From Flavobacteriales bacterium (GTDB taxonomy: Bacteria > Bacteroidota > Bacteroidia > Flavobacteriales_F > PHOS-HE28): a stretch of DNA of 64,000 nucleotides. Within the stretch, counting starts at the first letter, position 1. Every line of letters starts with the position of its first letter. The DNA lies in contig JADKFY010000001.1 in NCBI GenBank assembly GCA_016717305.1, positions 310,001 through 374,000 of the forward strand. Direction: 5' to 3'. The notes under the pieces were generated by a model. That model had not been told where the DNA came from. It made no database searches and saw nothing but the letters and a program-made list of their open reading frames with translations. Shown here piece after piece: positions 19,346 to 27,754 of this stretch. Made by a program: the position numbers and the translations under genes.

Positions 19346-20827
19346 TCAAACACGTTCCCATGTCGTTCCTTCCTTGGTGTCCATCAATTCAATTCCGTGC
19401 ACCTTCAACTGGTCGCGGATCCGATCGCTCGTTGCAAAGTCCTTTTTGGCTTTGGCTTCGGCACGCATGCGAATGAATTCCTTCACCAGACCGTCGAGGA
19501 CTCCATCATCATTCTTGCTTTCGTCTTCGTTCTTCAAGCCGAGTACCTCAAGGACCATGGTGTTGAACAGCTCACGTAAGCGTTCGATCCCTTCCGCGTC
19601 CATGGACAGTTTGCCATCGTGTACACTGTTGATCAACCGCACCCCTTCGAATAATTCTGCGATCATGACCGGGGTGTTCACGTCGTCATTCATCGCCGCG
19701 TAGCAGCGTTGCTCCAAGGCGATCACTTCTGCTGATCCCGTGCCCGTAGGTTTCAAATTTCCAAGGGTGTCCATTGCGGCCATTAAACGGGCCAATCCTT
19801 TTTCGGATGCCTGCATCGCCGCATTGCTGAAATCCAATGTGCCCGCATAGTGGCTTTGGAGCATGAAGAAACGAACGGTCATAGGGCTGTACCCTTGCTC
19901 CAACAATTTATGGTTCCCGGTAACCAGTTCTTCCGGGGTAAAGCCATTGCCCTCGCTCTTGGCCATTTTGCGGCCATTCACCGTTAGCATGTTGCCGTGC
20001 ATCCAGTACCGTACAGGAACATGGCCATCGGCTGCCACACTTTGCGCGATCTCGCACTCATGGTGCGGGAATTTCAGGTCCATTCCACCACCGTGTATGT
20101 CGAACGTGAGGCCCAGGTATTTCGTGCTCATGGCACTGCATTCCAAATGCCATCCCGGGAATCCTTCTCCCCACGGGCTGGGCCATTTCATCAAATGCGT
20201 GGCATCCGCCTTTTTCCAGATCGCGAAATCAAGTGGGCTTCTTTTCTCCTCCTGGCCTTCCGTATCGCGTGTATTGGCGATCAGATCCTCGGTCTTACGC
20301 CCGCTCAATTCGCCGTACTTGTTCGTCGAGGAATACTTCAGCACATCGAAATAGACCGAGCCGTTCACTTCGTAGGCCAAACCGGTAGCAAGGATCCTCT
20401 TCACCATCTCGATCTGTTCGATCAAGTGGCCTGTGGCCGTGGGTTCAATGCTCGGTGGCAGTATGTTGAACAACCGCATCACGTCATGGAAACCGTTCGT
20501 GTACTTCTGCACGATCTCCATGGGTTCCAATTGCTCCAGCCGCGCGCGTTTGGCGATCTTGTCCTCGCCATGGTCCACATCATCTACTAAATGGCCTACG
20601 TCCGTTATGTTCCGCACGTAGCGCACCGTGTAGCCAATGTGCTTGAGCCAACGAAAGAGGATATCGAAGGTGAGGAAGGTGCGCACATTGCCCAAATGGG
20701 CATCACTATACACTGTGGGGCCACAGACGTAAAGTCCAACATGGGGTGGTCGCAAGGGAACGAATTCCTCTTTCTTTCGAGTAAGGGTGTTCGTTAGGAA
20801 CAAAGGGCCTTTTATCGGTGCGGACAT
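19346..20827 (-). CDS. cysS: Cysteinyl-tRNA synthetase
   Basis: A 493-residue class I aminoacyl-tRNA synthetase that charges tRNA-Cys. Visible are the CGPTVYSDAHLGNVRTFLTFD block holding the first zinc cysteine and the HIGH-equivalent HLGN, the HGGGMDLKFPHHECE motif with further zinc ligands, the WLH-type tRNA segment, and the KMSKS-equivalent KMAKSEGN. The C-terminal anticodon-binding helices (DFATSDRIRDQLKVHGIELMDT) are intact. The ATG is at 20825-20827, preceded 22 bases upstream by a TACCTTCG box at 20850-20857 on the minus strand. The following M28 lipoprotein gene begins about 50 bases later. Confidence 0.97.
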   Translation of the reverse strand: MSAPIKGPLFLTNTLTRKKEEFVPLRPPHVGLYVCGPTVYSDAHLGNVRTFLTFDILFRWLKHIGYTVRYVRNITDVGHLVDDVDHGEDKIAKRARLEQLEPMEIVQKYTNGFHDVMRLFNILPPSIEPTATGHLIEQIEMVKRILATGLAYEVNGSVYFDVLKYSSTNKYGELSGRKTEDLIANTRDTEGQEEKRSPLDFAIWKKADATHLMKWPSPWGEGFPGWHLECSAMSTKYLGLTFDIHGGGMDLKFPHHECEIAQSVAADGHVPVRYWMHGNMLTVNGRKMAKSEGNGFTPEELVTGNHKLLEQGYSPMTVRFFMLQSHYAGTLDFSNAAMQASEKGLARLMAAMDTLGNLKPTGTGSAEVIALEQRCYAAMNDDVNTPVMIAELFEGVRLINSVHDGKLSMDAEGIERLRELFNTMVLEVLGLKNEDESKNDDGVLDGLVKEFIRMRAEAKAKKDFATSDRIRDQLKVHGIELMDTKEGTTWERV

Positions 20828-20849
20828 ATCTACGATCGGAATACGCGTG

Positions 20850-20857
20850 CGAAGGTA
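20850..20857 (-). promoter_or_regulatory. Candidate -7 promoter box for cysS
   Basis: The minus strand reads TACCTTCG 22 bases before the cysS ATG, matching the recurrent word before other genes in the window. No well-spaced TTG is seen upstream. Confidence 0.4.
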
Positions 20858-20892
20858 GCAGGCGCGCCAAGCACGCAGGTCCGAAAGACCAC

Positions 20893-21837
20893 TTAATTCA
20901 TCTTCTTCAAATACCTGTACAGCTCGCTTTCGGTGGAAAGGATCACGGTGCTTTGGGTGTCGATGGACTTCTCCAACACATCCAGGCTCTTCAGAAAACC
21001 ATAGAGCTCACGCGATGCGGCGGTGCGGTTGTACGCACGGGCGTACACCGCCGTGGCCGTACTGTCCGCACGACCACGGATACGCTCGGATTCCATGATG
21101 GCCTCGGATTGGATCTTGGCCAAGTCGCGTTCCTTGTCGCCTTGGATCTTGCGTGCCTCACCCTGACCTTCGCTGCGGAACTGATCGGCGATGCGGTTGC
21201 GTTCGCTGATCATACGCTCGTACACCCGGTCGCGCACTTCCTCGGCATAGTTCATCCGTTTGAAGCGGAAATCCAGGATGCGGATACCCAGGTCGCTGGT
21301 GCGTTCGTTGGCACGCTTCAACACTTGTGCTTCGATCTTGCTTCTTCCCACCTTGATGTCCTCCAACATTTCCAGTTCCTGCATGTAATCCTCCACCACT
21401 TCGGGTTTGCGATTGCTGCTTCGCACTAATTCCAAAAGGTCGTGGCCAGCCACGGCGTTGCGGGTTTCGCCATCCAGGATATCGTCCAAGCGGCTTTGGC
21501 CCGAACGTTCATCGCGCAGACGGATGAAGAATTGCAAGGGATCCGTGATCTCCCAGCGGGCATAGGTGTCAACGAGAATAAACGTCTTGTCCTTGGTGGG
21601 TACCTGGTTCACATCACCATCCCATTCCAGAAAGCGCTTATCGAAATACTGTACGCTTTGGATGAAAGGCACCTTGAAGTGCATGCCGGGTTCGGTTCGT
21701 GGTTCACCAACTGGTCTGCCGAATTGGGTAACAATGGCCTGTTGCGTTTCGTCCAACACGAATGCGCCACTGAAACTGACCGCGATGACCGCCACGGCCA
21801 CCACAATGAGAAGGATGTTGCGAATGCCCATGTTCAT
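20893..21837 (-). CDS. hflC: HflC, SPFH-domain membrane protease regulator
   Basis: A 314-residue protein with one N-terminal membrane anchor (about residues 5-26, IRNILLIVVAVAVIAVSF) and an SPFH/band-7 domain from about 28 (VLDETQQAIVTQFGRPVG). A coiled-coil region rich in Glu/Arg/Ala (RMISERNRIADQFRSEGQGEAR) follows at about 195-260. In known systems HflK and HflC form a complex that encloses and modulates the FtsH protease. It overlaps the hflK stop by 4 bases (ATGA), so the pair is translationally coupled. The name rests on order (hflK then hflC) and on the shorter, less N-terminally charged sequence. Confidence 0.93.
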   Translation of the reverse strand: MNMGIRNILLIVVAVAVIAVSFSGAFVLDETQQAIVTQFGRPVGEPRTEPGMHFKVPFIQSVQYFDKRFLEWDGDVNQVPTKDKTFILVDTYARWEITDPLQFFIRLRDERSGQSRLDDILDGETRNAVAGHDLLELVRSSNRKPEVVEDYMQELEMLEDIKVGRSKIEAQVLKRANERTSDLGIRILDFRFKRMNYAEEVRDRVYERMISERNRIADQFRSEGQGEARKIQGDKERDLAKIQSEAIMESERIRGRADSTATAVYARAYNRTAASRELYGFLKSLDVLEKSIDTQSTVILSTESELYRYLKKMN

Positions 21838-22805
21838 TTTGCCTTTAGGGATTCCATGTTGAGCAACGGAAGCACATTGTTGCTCTTCTCATCCACGATG
21901 ATCTTGTTGCCTGCCTTCGGCATGATGCGTTCCAAGGTCTCCAAGTAGAGCCGTTTCTTGGTGACCTCCGGCGATTTGATGTATTCCTCGTAGACCGAGG
22001 TAAAGCGCGCTGCCTCGCCCGTGGCGCCGTTCACGCGGGTTAGCGCGTATGCCTCCGCCAACTGGATGGTCTCAGCTGCTTCACCCCGCGCCCTTGGGAT
22101 CACCCGGTTGTACTCGCTTTCCGCTTGGTTGATGAGCGTGTTGCGTTCCTGCTGGGATTGATTCACCGCGTTGAAGGAAGGCTTCACCGGCTCCGGGGGA
22201 TTTACATCCTGTAATACCACTTGATCGATGCGGATACCGTTCTCGTATTCGTCGCACATTTCCTGCAAGAGCACTTCCACTCGACTAGCCGCCTCTTGGC
22301 GTCCCACGGTAAGCACTTCGTTCACGGTGCGGTCGCCCACTACTTTCCGCATGGACGCTTCGCTCATGACACGCAAGGTCTTTTCAGCATTGCGTACCCG
22401 GAAGAGGTACTGATAGCTGTCCACGATCCTGTATTGCACCACCCACTCCACGTCGGCCAAGTTCAGATCCCCGGTAAGCATGCTGCTTTCATCGCCGTAG
22501 TAGTCGTCGCTGTATTCGCTGCTTACTCCGGCGGTCTCCGTCCGAAAACCGAACTCGTGCTTCAGCTGGCGCTGCACGGGGATCTTGTACATGGTCTCGA
22601 AGCCGAATGGCAGAATGAAATTGAGCCCTGGATCCAAGGTGCGGTTGTATTTCCCCAATTGCAGCACCACGCCTTCCTCCTCCGGGCCAATCGTCTTCAC
22701 TGCGGTCAATGCCGTGAATAGTACAAGTGCGACGATCAAGACACGCCTCAGGTTGTTGCGTAGCAATTCGATCACGTAACGGATACGTTCTTCAAGCTCT
22801 TCCAT
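21834..22805 (-). CDS. hflK: HflK, SPFH-domain membrane protease regulator
   Basis: A 323-residue partner of HflC. An acidic/basic N-terminal segment (MEELEERIRYVIELLRNNLRR) precedes the membrane segment at about 22-38 and the SPFH domain starting EEGVVLQLGKYNRTLDPGLNFILPFGFE. The VQYRIVDSYQYLFRV block and the GRQEAASRVEVLLQEMCDEYENGIRIDQVVLQDVNPPEPVKPSF-type region (about 165-210) are family hallmarks. The usual long Gly/Pro-rich N-terminal tail of proteobacterial HflK is absent. First gene of the hflKC pair. Confidence 0.93.
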   Translation of the reverse strand: MEELEERIRYVIELLRNNLRRVLIVALVLFTALTAVKTIGPEEEGVVLQLGKYNRTLDPGLNFILPFGFETMYKIPVQRQLKHEFGFRTETAGVSSEYSDDYYGDESSMLTGDLNLADVEWVVQYRIVDSYQYLFRVRNAEKTLRVMSEASMRKVVGDRTVNEVLTVGRQEAASRVEVLLQEMCDEYENGIRIDQVVLQDVNPPEPVKPSFNAVNQSQQERNTLINQAESEYNRVIPRARGEAAETIQLAEAYALTRVNGATGEAARFTSVYEEYIKSPEVTKKRLYLETLERIMPKAGNKIIVDEKSNNVLPLLNMESLKAK

Positions 22806-22964
22806 GGTTGTTGTTCAGCCGACCGAACCCATAAGGGATATCGCCGGTCGGTCAAGCCGAGGGTCGTGAGTTTCACGGCACGACTTGGTTCGGGCTAAGG
22901 TAGTCTTCTCAAATAAAGCAGCGGAAGAAGAGCAGGAAGGAAGCGAAGGGTAGGGCGGTTCGAC

Positions 22965-23867
22965 CTACTGCTTGTCCTCGTCGGTGATCACCGCATCGCC
23001 AGCGTACCTGCCGCCTTTGAAGACCTGAATACGCACGAGGATCCCGTTGTGGTCATAGGAATATCGCTTGCCATCCGACAATCGGCCCTGTCGGAATTCA
23101 CCTTGCTGCGAAATGCGCAATTGGCGATCATAAAGCGTGTTGTATCCGTTCTCGCGGAAGGTGATCGCATTGGTGGTCTCCTCTTTCGTGACCACGGGTG
23201 CGACCGGCGCCTTCACATCCACGGCAACCTCCTCTGCCTTTGGCACGGACTTGATGTATTTGCTCTTCGCTTCGTTCAATTCACCATCGTTGAAGACCGC
23301 CACTTGTTGGAGCTCGCCACCTGTGGTATAGCGCTTCAAGGTGCCATCTTCCTTGCCTTCCGACACATTGACGGAAACGGCGAGTTGCCCGTTCTCGTGA
23401 TAGTATTTCTGTTCGCCATTGCGCACCCCGCTCTCATTGAAGACAAAATCCTGCGCAAGCTTTCCATTCGGGTGGTACCGTTGGAATTTGCCAGTGTTCC
23501 TGTCCAGGTCCCAACTGCCGTTCTCCTCTACCTTGCCACTTGGGTAATAAGTCCGGTATTCGCCGCGTGGTCGCCCCATTTCGTAGGCGATCTCGCTCAT
23601 CAAGTTGCCATTGGGCCAGTAACGGCGCCAAGTGCCCATGCGCCTGCTGTTCTTATAGCGTCCCTCTTCAATGAGTGCCCCGTTCGCGTAACCCGGTTTG
23701 TCCGCGATCGGCGCGGTCACTTTCCAGAAGCCTTGTTTCTTCCCACTTTCATCAACAACGTTCACGGTGTCCGCAACAAGGGAACCGGCCTGGGCATAAG
23801 TACATTGAACGGCCAGGGTAAGCACTAGACCTATTGGAAAGAGGAAGAGGAAACGCAAATTGCTCAT
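22965..23867 (-). CDS. Exported MORN-repeat (YwqK-like) protein
   Basis: A 300-residue protein with a signal peptide of about 25 residues (MSNLRFLFLFPIGLVLTL ... CTYA-Q). Residues about 35-215 are tandem MORN-type variants with the G-x-W-x-x-Y-x-x-N-G pattern: MGTWRRYWPNGNLMSEI, RGEYRTYYPSGKVEEN, TGKFQRYHPNGKLAQDF, NGEQKYYHENGQLAVSV, DGTLKRYTTGGELQQV. A last repeat-like stretch lies near 265-285. Proteins with this layout are often annotated 'toxin-antitoxin system YwqK family antitoxin', but no toxin gene is adjacent, so that role is not supported here. The leader fixes the ATG at 23865-23867. Confidence 0.82.
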   Translation of the reverse strand: MSNLRFLFLFPIGLVLTLAVQCTYAQAGSLVADTVNVVDESGKKQGFWKVTAPIADKPGYANGALIEEGRYKNSRRMGTWRRYWPNGNLMSEIAYEMGRPRGEYRTYYPSGKVEENGSWDLDRNTGKFQRYHPNGKLAQDFVFNESGVRNGEQKYYHENGQLAVSVNVSEGKEDGTLKRYTTGGELQQVAVFNDGELNEAKSKYIKSVPKAEEVAVDVKAPVAPVVTKEETTNAITFRENGYNTLYDRQLRISQQGEFRQGRLSDGKRYSYDHNGILVRIQVFKGGRYAGDAVITDEDKQ

Positions 23868-23972
23868 TGCAACGGTGGAAAGGACTGTTGGTACCGCGTG
23901 CGCATACGTAAAAGGCGGGGCGAAGGTTCCAGACACTGCCCGTTTCCTTGGACAGCCCTTATGTCCAGGATC

Positions 23973-24926
23973 TTAAACGACCACTTTCTTCAAGTTCAGC
24001 ATCATGTCATCCACCATACCTTGGAGATCGTACTGTGGCTTCCAGCCCCAATCGTTCCTAGCAGCGCTGTCGTCGATGCTGCGCGGCCAACTGTCGGCGA
24101 TCGCCTGTCGGCTATCAGGCGCATAGTCGACTTCGAAGTTCGGTACGTGTCGCTTCACTTCCGCAGCGATCTCCGTAGGATTGAAGCTGATCCCTGCCAA
24201 ATTGTAGCTGGTCCGTTCCTTGATCAGCTCTGTCGGTGCTTCCATGGTGTCGATCGTTGCACGGATGGCATCGGGCATGTACATCATGGGCAGTGTGGTG
24301 TCCGGACCCAGAAAGCTGGTGTACTTCCCGGTCTTCAATGCCTCGTGGAAGATGTGTACCGCATAATCGGTAGTACCTCCGCCGGGCGCACTTTTCCACC
24401 CGATCAATCCAGGGTATCGCATGCTGCGGACATCCACGCCATAGCGCTTGTGGTAATAAGCGCACCACTGTTCGCCGCTCTGCTTGCTTATGCCGTAGAC
24501 GGTGCTTGGCTCTGCAATGGTGTGCTGCGGTGTTGCATCCTTCGGTGTCGTTGGGCCGAACACCGCGATACTACTTGGCCAGTAGACCTTTTTCAATTTG
24601 CCTTCGCGCGCGAGTTCGAGGACGATGAACAAGCTCTCCATGTTCAGTTCCCATGCGAACGCAGGGTCCTTTTCCGCCGTGGCACTGAGCAATGCCGCCA
24701 ACAGGTACACTTCCGTGATCTCGTATTTGTCGATGATCCGTTCAATGCCACGCCGGTCCATGGCATTCACCATGGCGAACGGCCCGGACTGAGCTACTTG
24801 CGGCTCCTTGATGTCGCTCGAAACCACATTGTCATTTCCGAAGCGGGTCCGCAGGCCTTCAACGAGTTCGGTACCGATCTGGCCGCTGGAGCCTATGACG
24901 AGGATCTTCTTTTCTTGGTTCTTCAT
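23973..24926 (-). CDS. L-threonine 3-dehydrogenase, SDR type
   Basis: A 317-residue short-chain dehydrogenase of the UDP-galactose epimerase-like group. The Rossmann motif GSSGQIGTELVEGLR is near residues 11-25, the catalytic YGISKQSGEQW (Y-x-x-x-K) near 139-149 and the IGWKSAPGGGTTDYAVHIF block just after. This combination matches the bacterial SDR-type threonine dehydrogenases first described in Flavobacterium/Cytophaga relatives, which oxidise L-threonine to 2-amino-3-ketobutyrate with NAD+. No kbl-like ligase gene is nearby. An ATG six bases upstream (24932) is equally possible. A 16-base palindrome sits just before the start. Confidence 0.87.
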   Translation of the reverse strand: MKNQEKKILVIGSSGQIGTELVEGLRTRFGNDNVVSSDIKEPQVAQSGPFAMVNAMDRRGIERIIDKYEITEVYLLAALLSATAEKDPAFAWELNMESLFIVLELAREGKLKKVYWPSSIAVFGPTTPKDATPQHTIAEPSTVYGISKQSGEQWCAYYHKRYGVDVRSMRYPGLIGWKSAPGGGTTDYAVHIFHEALKTGKYTSFLGPDTTLPMMYMPDAIRATIDTMEAPTELIKERTSYNLAGISFNPTEIAAEVKRHVPNFEVDYAPDSRQAIADSWPRSIDDSAARNDWGWKPQYDLQGMVDDMMLNLKKVVV

Positions 24927-24935
24927 GGCCATCCG

Positions 24936-24951
24936 GGGCTAAAGTTAGCCC
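24936..24951. promoter_or_regulatory. Palindrome upstream of the threonine dehydrogenase gene
   Basis: GGGCTAA-AG-TTAGCCC, a perfect 7-bp inverted repeat with a 2-base centre, 4-10 bases upstream of the dehydrogenase ATGs. It overlaps TAACTTTA on the minus strand, a loose match to the -7 box, so it could be an operator. No regulator gene is adjacent. Confidence 0.35.
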
Positions 24952-25230
24952 AGTAGGATCATCATGTTCTTACCATGATCCATGGAACAGTTCAAGTTGG
25001 ATCGCAAACCGGTCTACAAGTCCTTACGGCCTTGGGTAATAAGGTCATCGCCCTTTCGAGGATCGCTCAGCAAACGCCTATTCACCGAACAACTTATTTG
25101 CGGCGGGTACGCTTGCACCCAATGAATGATCTCCGGTAATGCCAGACCCAGAAGTGAATGTGTCTGATCCTGTTTCCGGAAGGCCGAGCGCATCAATGAA
25201 CGGAAGATGCCTGCGGATAAGAGTTCCGTC
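24952..25230. other. Intergenic region, nothing assigned
   Basis: About 280 bases between two minus-strand genes. A 7-bp inverted repeat GGATCAT (24956-24962) / ATGATCC (24975-24981) is present. A 60-codon minus-strand frame at 25014-25196 has no recognisable content. Confidence 0.4.
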
Positions 25231-25773
25231 CTACCTGCTATCCAGCTTGAAGGACCTCAGGTAGCGAACCATATTCCGGTGTTCACCCGCGCCGAAGTTG
25301 CTTTCGGGTGTTCCCACGCTCAAGATCGAGATCCGGTTATTCCATTTGTGCAACACTACCCCGAGCCGAACACTGTCCCCGGACATGAACCACCCGTTGC
25401 GCGTGTCGCTGTCCGATGATGACAGGATCTCCGGGCCATCCGTTGGTCTTGCAGCGCCTTGTGCGGGCATGATCTGCCAAATACTATCCAATAAGTGATC
25501 TTTGGGGATACGTAGCATGTTCTCGGTAAGGGTGAACCAACCGCTCACGTAAGTGATACCACTGTCGGCAACGATGTTCACATGGGAAGGGATCGTTTCT
25601 TGCCCCAGTTGCAGGGATCCATCTTGTAACCCTCCTTCCACAGGGAACATGATGGTGAAACCACCATTGTCCGCAGCTGGCACGGTGGTCCATTGTCCCG
25701 CCGGTGCCGAGCAACCAGAGAGGGCAAATAGAATTGCGGTAGGGCTAAGCCAATTCAAGTACGAAGAAGACAT
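25231..25773 (-). CDS. Lipoprotein of unknown function
   Basis: A 180-residue protein whose leader ends LFALSGC, a lipoprotein lipobox with the cysteine near residue 21. The mature part has alternating strands with GGFTIMFPVEGG and SGITYVSGWFTLTEN, suggesting a beta-rich fold. I do not recognise the family; a PsbP/DUF1795-like stress-protein fold is one guess and is not demonstrated. The start overlaps the preceding small membrane protein gene by 29 bases, which implies coupled translation. Cell-envelope location is inferred. Confidence 0.65.
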   Translation of the reverse strand: MSSSYLNWLSPTAILFALSGCSAPAGQWTTVPAADNGGFTIMFPVEGGLQDGSLQLGQETIPSHVNIVADSGITYVSGWFTLTENMLRIPKDHLLDSIWQIMPAQGAARPTDGPEILSSSDSDTRNGWFMSGDSVRLGVVLHKWNNRISILSVGTPESNFGAGEHRNMVRYLRSFKLDSR

Positions 25774-26038
25774 GTTGTGCCAAGAAGAATAGTGCCATTA
25801 CGAACGAAGCCACCTGCAGGCCGACCATGACCTTGTTCACCTTGCCCGCACTGGCAGGAAGGATCATCAATATTGAACTGAACAAAAGACTCGCAACCAA
25901 ACTGACCGTAGCGCGGGCCATGGAATTGACCACACAAACACAAGCTGCGATATATTGTTCATGGGCGATCGCAGCGGCCAATACAATGCCTAAGAGAAGG
26001 CAAACGGTCGCTTGGAATAGAGGGAGGGTACGTTCCAT
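25745..26038 (-). CDS. Small integral membrane protein of unknown function
   Basis: About 97 residues from the ATG at 26036-26038 (MERTLPLFQ; an upstream ATG at 26050 adds four residues). Three to four hydrophobic segments are visible (about 8-25, 30-40, 45-60 and 70-95). No family recognised. It overlaps the following lipoprotein gene and follows the small Cys-rich lipoprotein gene, separated from it by a strong terminator, so it needs its own promoter or readthrough. Confidence 0.6.
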   Translation of the reverse strand: MERTLPLFQATVCLLLGIVLAAAIAHEQYIAACVCVVNSMARATVSLVASLLFSSILMILPASAGKVNKVMVGLQVASFVMALFFLAQHVFFVLELA

Positions 26039-26047
26039 AGTTGAAGC

Positions 26048-26080
26048 CAAAAAAATAGGGGATCACGAAGGATCCCCTAT
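26048..26080 (-). terminator. Intrinsic terminator after the small Cys-rich lipoprotein
   Basis: Perfect 10-bp inverted repeat ATAGGGGATC (26055-26064) / GATCCCCTAT (26071-26080) with a 6-base loop. On the minus strand it is followed directly by a run of seven T. It lies 20 bases after the stop at 26100. A textbook intrinsic terminator. Confidence 0.92.
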
Positions 26081-26099
26081 TCCGGTAACAAATTCCAAT

Positions 26100-26318
26100 T
26101 TAGGACTTGTCGCAAGTGCAGGTACCGCCGCTAGCTGATGCAGAAAGCTGGCAGGAAGATTCTTGTGCATCACGAACGGTCTTCTTACCGCAGATCTCGC
26201 CGTACGTGTAGGTAGGATCTCCATCCGTGTAGGTGATCTTGCAGGTCGTACACTTCTTGCAAGATGGCAAAGCGAACACAAGAGCAACAGTAGCCAAGGT
26301 AACGATGAACTTCTTCAT
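26100..26318 (-). CDS. Small cysteine-rich lipoprotein
   Basis: A 72-residue protein: MKKFIVTLATVALVFALPSC gives a lipoprotein signal with C20 as lipid site. The mature 53 residues hold CKKCTTCKITYTDG, then EICGKK, SSCQLS and GGTCTCDKS, i.e. eight cysteines including C20, with a C-x-x-C-x-x-C spacing. Seven cysteines in such a short extracytoplasmic domain suggest disulfides or metal binding, but no family is recognised. It has its own well-formed promoter (26349-26379) and terminator, so it is a monocistronic unit and likely well expressed. Confidence 0.8.
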   Translation of the reverse strand: MKKFIVTLATVALVFALPSCKKCTTCKITYTDGDPTYTYGEICGKKTVRDAQESSCQLSASASGGTCTCDKS

Positions 26319-26348
26319 AGTTGGAAAGGGTTTGGTTTGATTGGTCGT

Positions 26349-26379
26349 CAAAAATAGACCAAGATCGCGAACATGCAAG
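26349..26379 (-). promoter_or_regulatory. Bacteroidota-type promoter of the small Cys-rich lipoprotein
   Basis: On the minus strand ACTTG (TTG at 26376-26378) is followed by exactly 19 bases and then TATTTTTG (26349-26356), a perfect match to the -7 consensus TAnnTTTG at the expected spacing from the -33 element. The predicted transcript start is about 25 bases upstream of the ATG at 26318. Confidence 0.75.
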
Positions 26380-26520
26380 TTTCTGATCCGCTTATGAGCA
26401 ATTCCTTGACAGACGCAGGTTTAGGTGACCAAGGGTTGGTCAGGAAGAGGGGGTGAAAGAGGGTCGTCCAAGCCTAAATGCTCCTTGTAGATGGTCGGAA
26501 TAGCCTACCATCGCTTCGTT

Positions 26521-26528
26521 TATCTTTG
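26521..26528 (+). promoter_or_regulatory. -7 box just before trhO
   Basis: TATCTTTG matches TAnnTTTG exactly. It lies 6 bases before the in-frame TTG at 26535, the same arrangement as the boxes 4-5 bases before the ATGs at 33781 and 41928. This argues that trhO starts at the TTG and is leaderless, and that the open frame upstream is not translated. Confidence 0.5.
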
Positions 26529-26534
26529 CGTGCC

Positions 26535-27665
26535 TTGGGAAACGAACGAAATATTCAACCGACGGATGCCCTTCGGGCCCAACTGGATCGGGGAACTGTG
26601 GCACGGACCACCCTCTCGTTCTATCGCTATGTGCATTTGGCGGACCCGCTCCTTTTGCGCAATAGCCTCTTCACAACATGGGAAGCCATGGGTGTTTTGG
26701 GAAGGATCTACTTGGCGAAAGAGGGCGTGAATGCGCAACTGAGCGTGCCAACGAACATGTTCCAAGCCTTTAGGGATGCCGTCGATGTCCAAGCGGAGTT
26801 CAACGGGGTCCCCTTCAAGATCGCGGTGGAGGAGGAAGGGACGAGCTTTTCGAAGCTCATCATCAAGGTTCGGCCGAAGATCGTGGCTGATGGTCTTGCT
26901 GATGAGGCGTATGATACGACCAACGTGGGCGAACACCTTGACGCGACAACCTTCAACCGAAGGATCGAGGAAGGTGCGTTGGTGATCGATATGCGTAACA
27001 ACTACGAGTGCATGATCGGCCATTTCGAGGGGGCTTACCTTCCTAAGGCCGATACCTTCCGCGGTGCGATAGAGGAGGTTAAGGAAGTGATGACCCTTCG
27101 ACAACGTCAGGGTGAAGGACTGCCGGAAGTCCTACTCTACTGCACGGGCGGTATCCGTTGTGAGAAGGCGAGTGCATACCTGAGGCACCACGGATTTTCG
27201 AACGTGGGCCAGTTGCATGGCGGCATCATCGACTACGCGCGGCAGATAAAGGCGGAAGGGTTGACCAGCAAGTACAAAGGCCAGAATTTCGTCTTCGATG
27301 GTCGGCTGGCAGAAAGGATCACGGATGATGTGGTGAGCACTTGCACGCAGTGCGGCACGCCGAATGACCGGATCACCAATTGCAAACAACATTGCTGCAA
27401 CTTGCTCTTGGTGCAGTGTGATGCGTGCGCGACGAAATATGCGAATTGCTGTTCTCCCGGTTGCCGCGAGATCCATACACTTCCGGAAGAAGTCCAGAAG
27501 CAATGGAGAAAAGGCAGGGGTTCGGCGAGTGCGAAAAGCAAAGCGATAACAGATCCGGAAGCCCTGCGTGACCTGATCCGTCATGAAGAGGAATTGCTCT
27601 CAATAAACGGCACGTTGCATCCTGAGTTGACTTCCATCAGTGCATCCACGCTACCGAACAGTTAG
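26535..27665 (+). CDS. trhO: tRNA uridine-34 hydroxylase, rhodanese family (TrhO/YceA)
   Basis: About 376 residues. The N-terminal domain (FYRYVHL ... GRIYLAKEGVNAQLSVP) and the rhodanese domain about 120-250 with the active-site loop CTGGIRCEKASAYL are hallmarks of TrhO, which oxygen-dependently hydroxylates U34 of certain tRNAs in the cytoplasm. The C-terminal third has many cysteines (CTQCGTPNDRITNCKQHCC ... CDACATKYANCCSPGC), as in longer family members, suggesting zinc binding. The frame is open from an ATG at 26478, but family length, and a -7 promoter box overlapping that stretch, favour the TTG at 26535. Start uncertain; identity good. Confidence 0.88.
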   Translation: MGNERNIQPTDALRAQLDRGTVARTTLSFYRYVHLADPLLLRNSLFTTWEAMGVLGRIYLAKEGVNAQLSVPTNMFQAFRDAVDVQAEFNGVPFKIAVEEEGTSFSKLIIKVRPKIVADGLADEAYDTTNVGEHLDATTFNRRIEEGALVIDMRNNYECMIGHFEGAYLPKADTFRGAIEEVKEVMTLRQRQGEGLPEVLLYCTGGIRCEKASAYLRHHGFSNVGQLHGGIIDYARQIKAEGLTSKYKGQNFVFDGRLAERITDDVVSTCTQCGTPNDRITNCKQHCCNLLLVQCDACATKYANCCSPGCREIHTLPEEVQKQWRKGRGSASAKSKAITDPEALRDLIRHEEELLSINGTLHPELTSISASTLPNS

Positions 27666-27754
27666 TCTTACACACACGACCAACCAACAACGCAGCACCA
27701 TGGAGCAAGCGCTCATCATAGAGATCCGGGACATCAGCGTTCCAACATCCGCAA

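Noticed and set aside
22965..23867. Toxin-antitoxin module (YwqK antitoxin label)
   Set aside because: Only MORN-type repeats and a signal peptide are seen; no partner toxin lies beside it, and an exported protein is an unlikely antitoxin.
23898..24956. 352-codon plus-strand open frame opposite threonine dehydrogenase
   Set aside because: Antisense to a well-supported SDR gene; Arg/His-rich translation.
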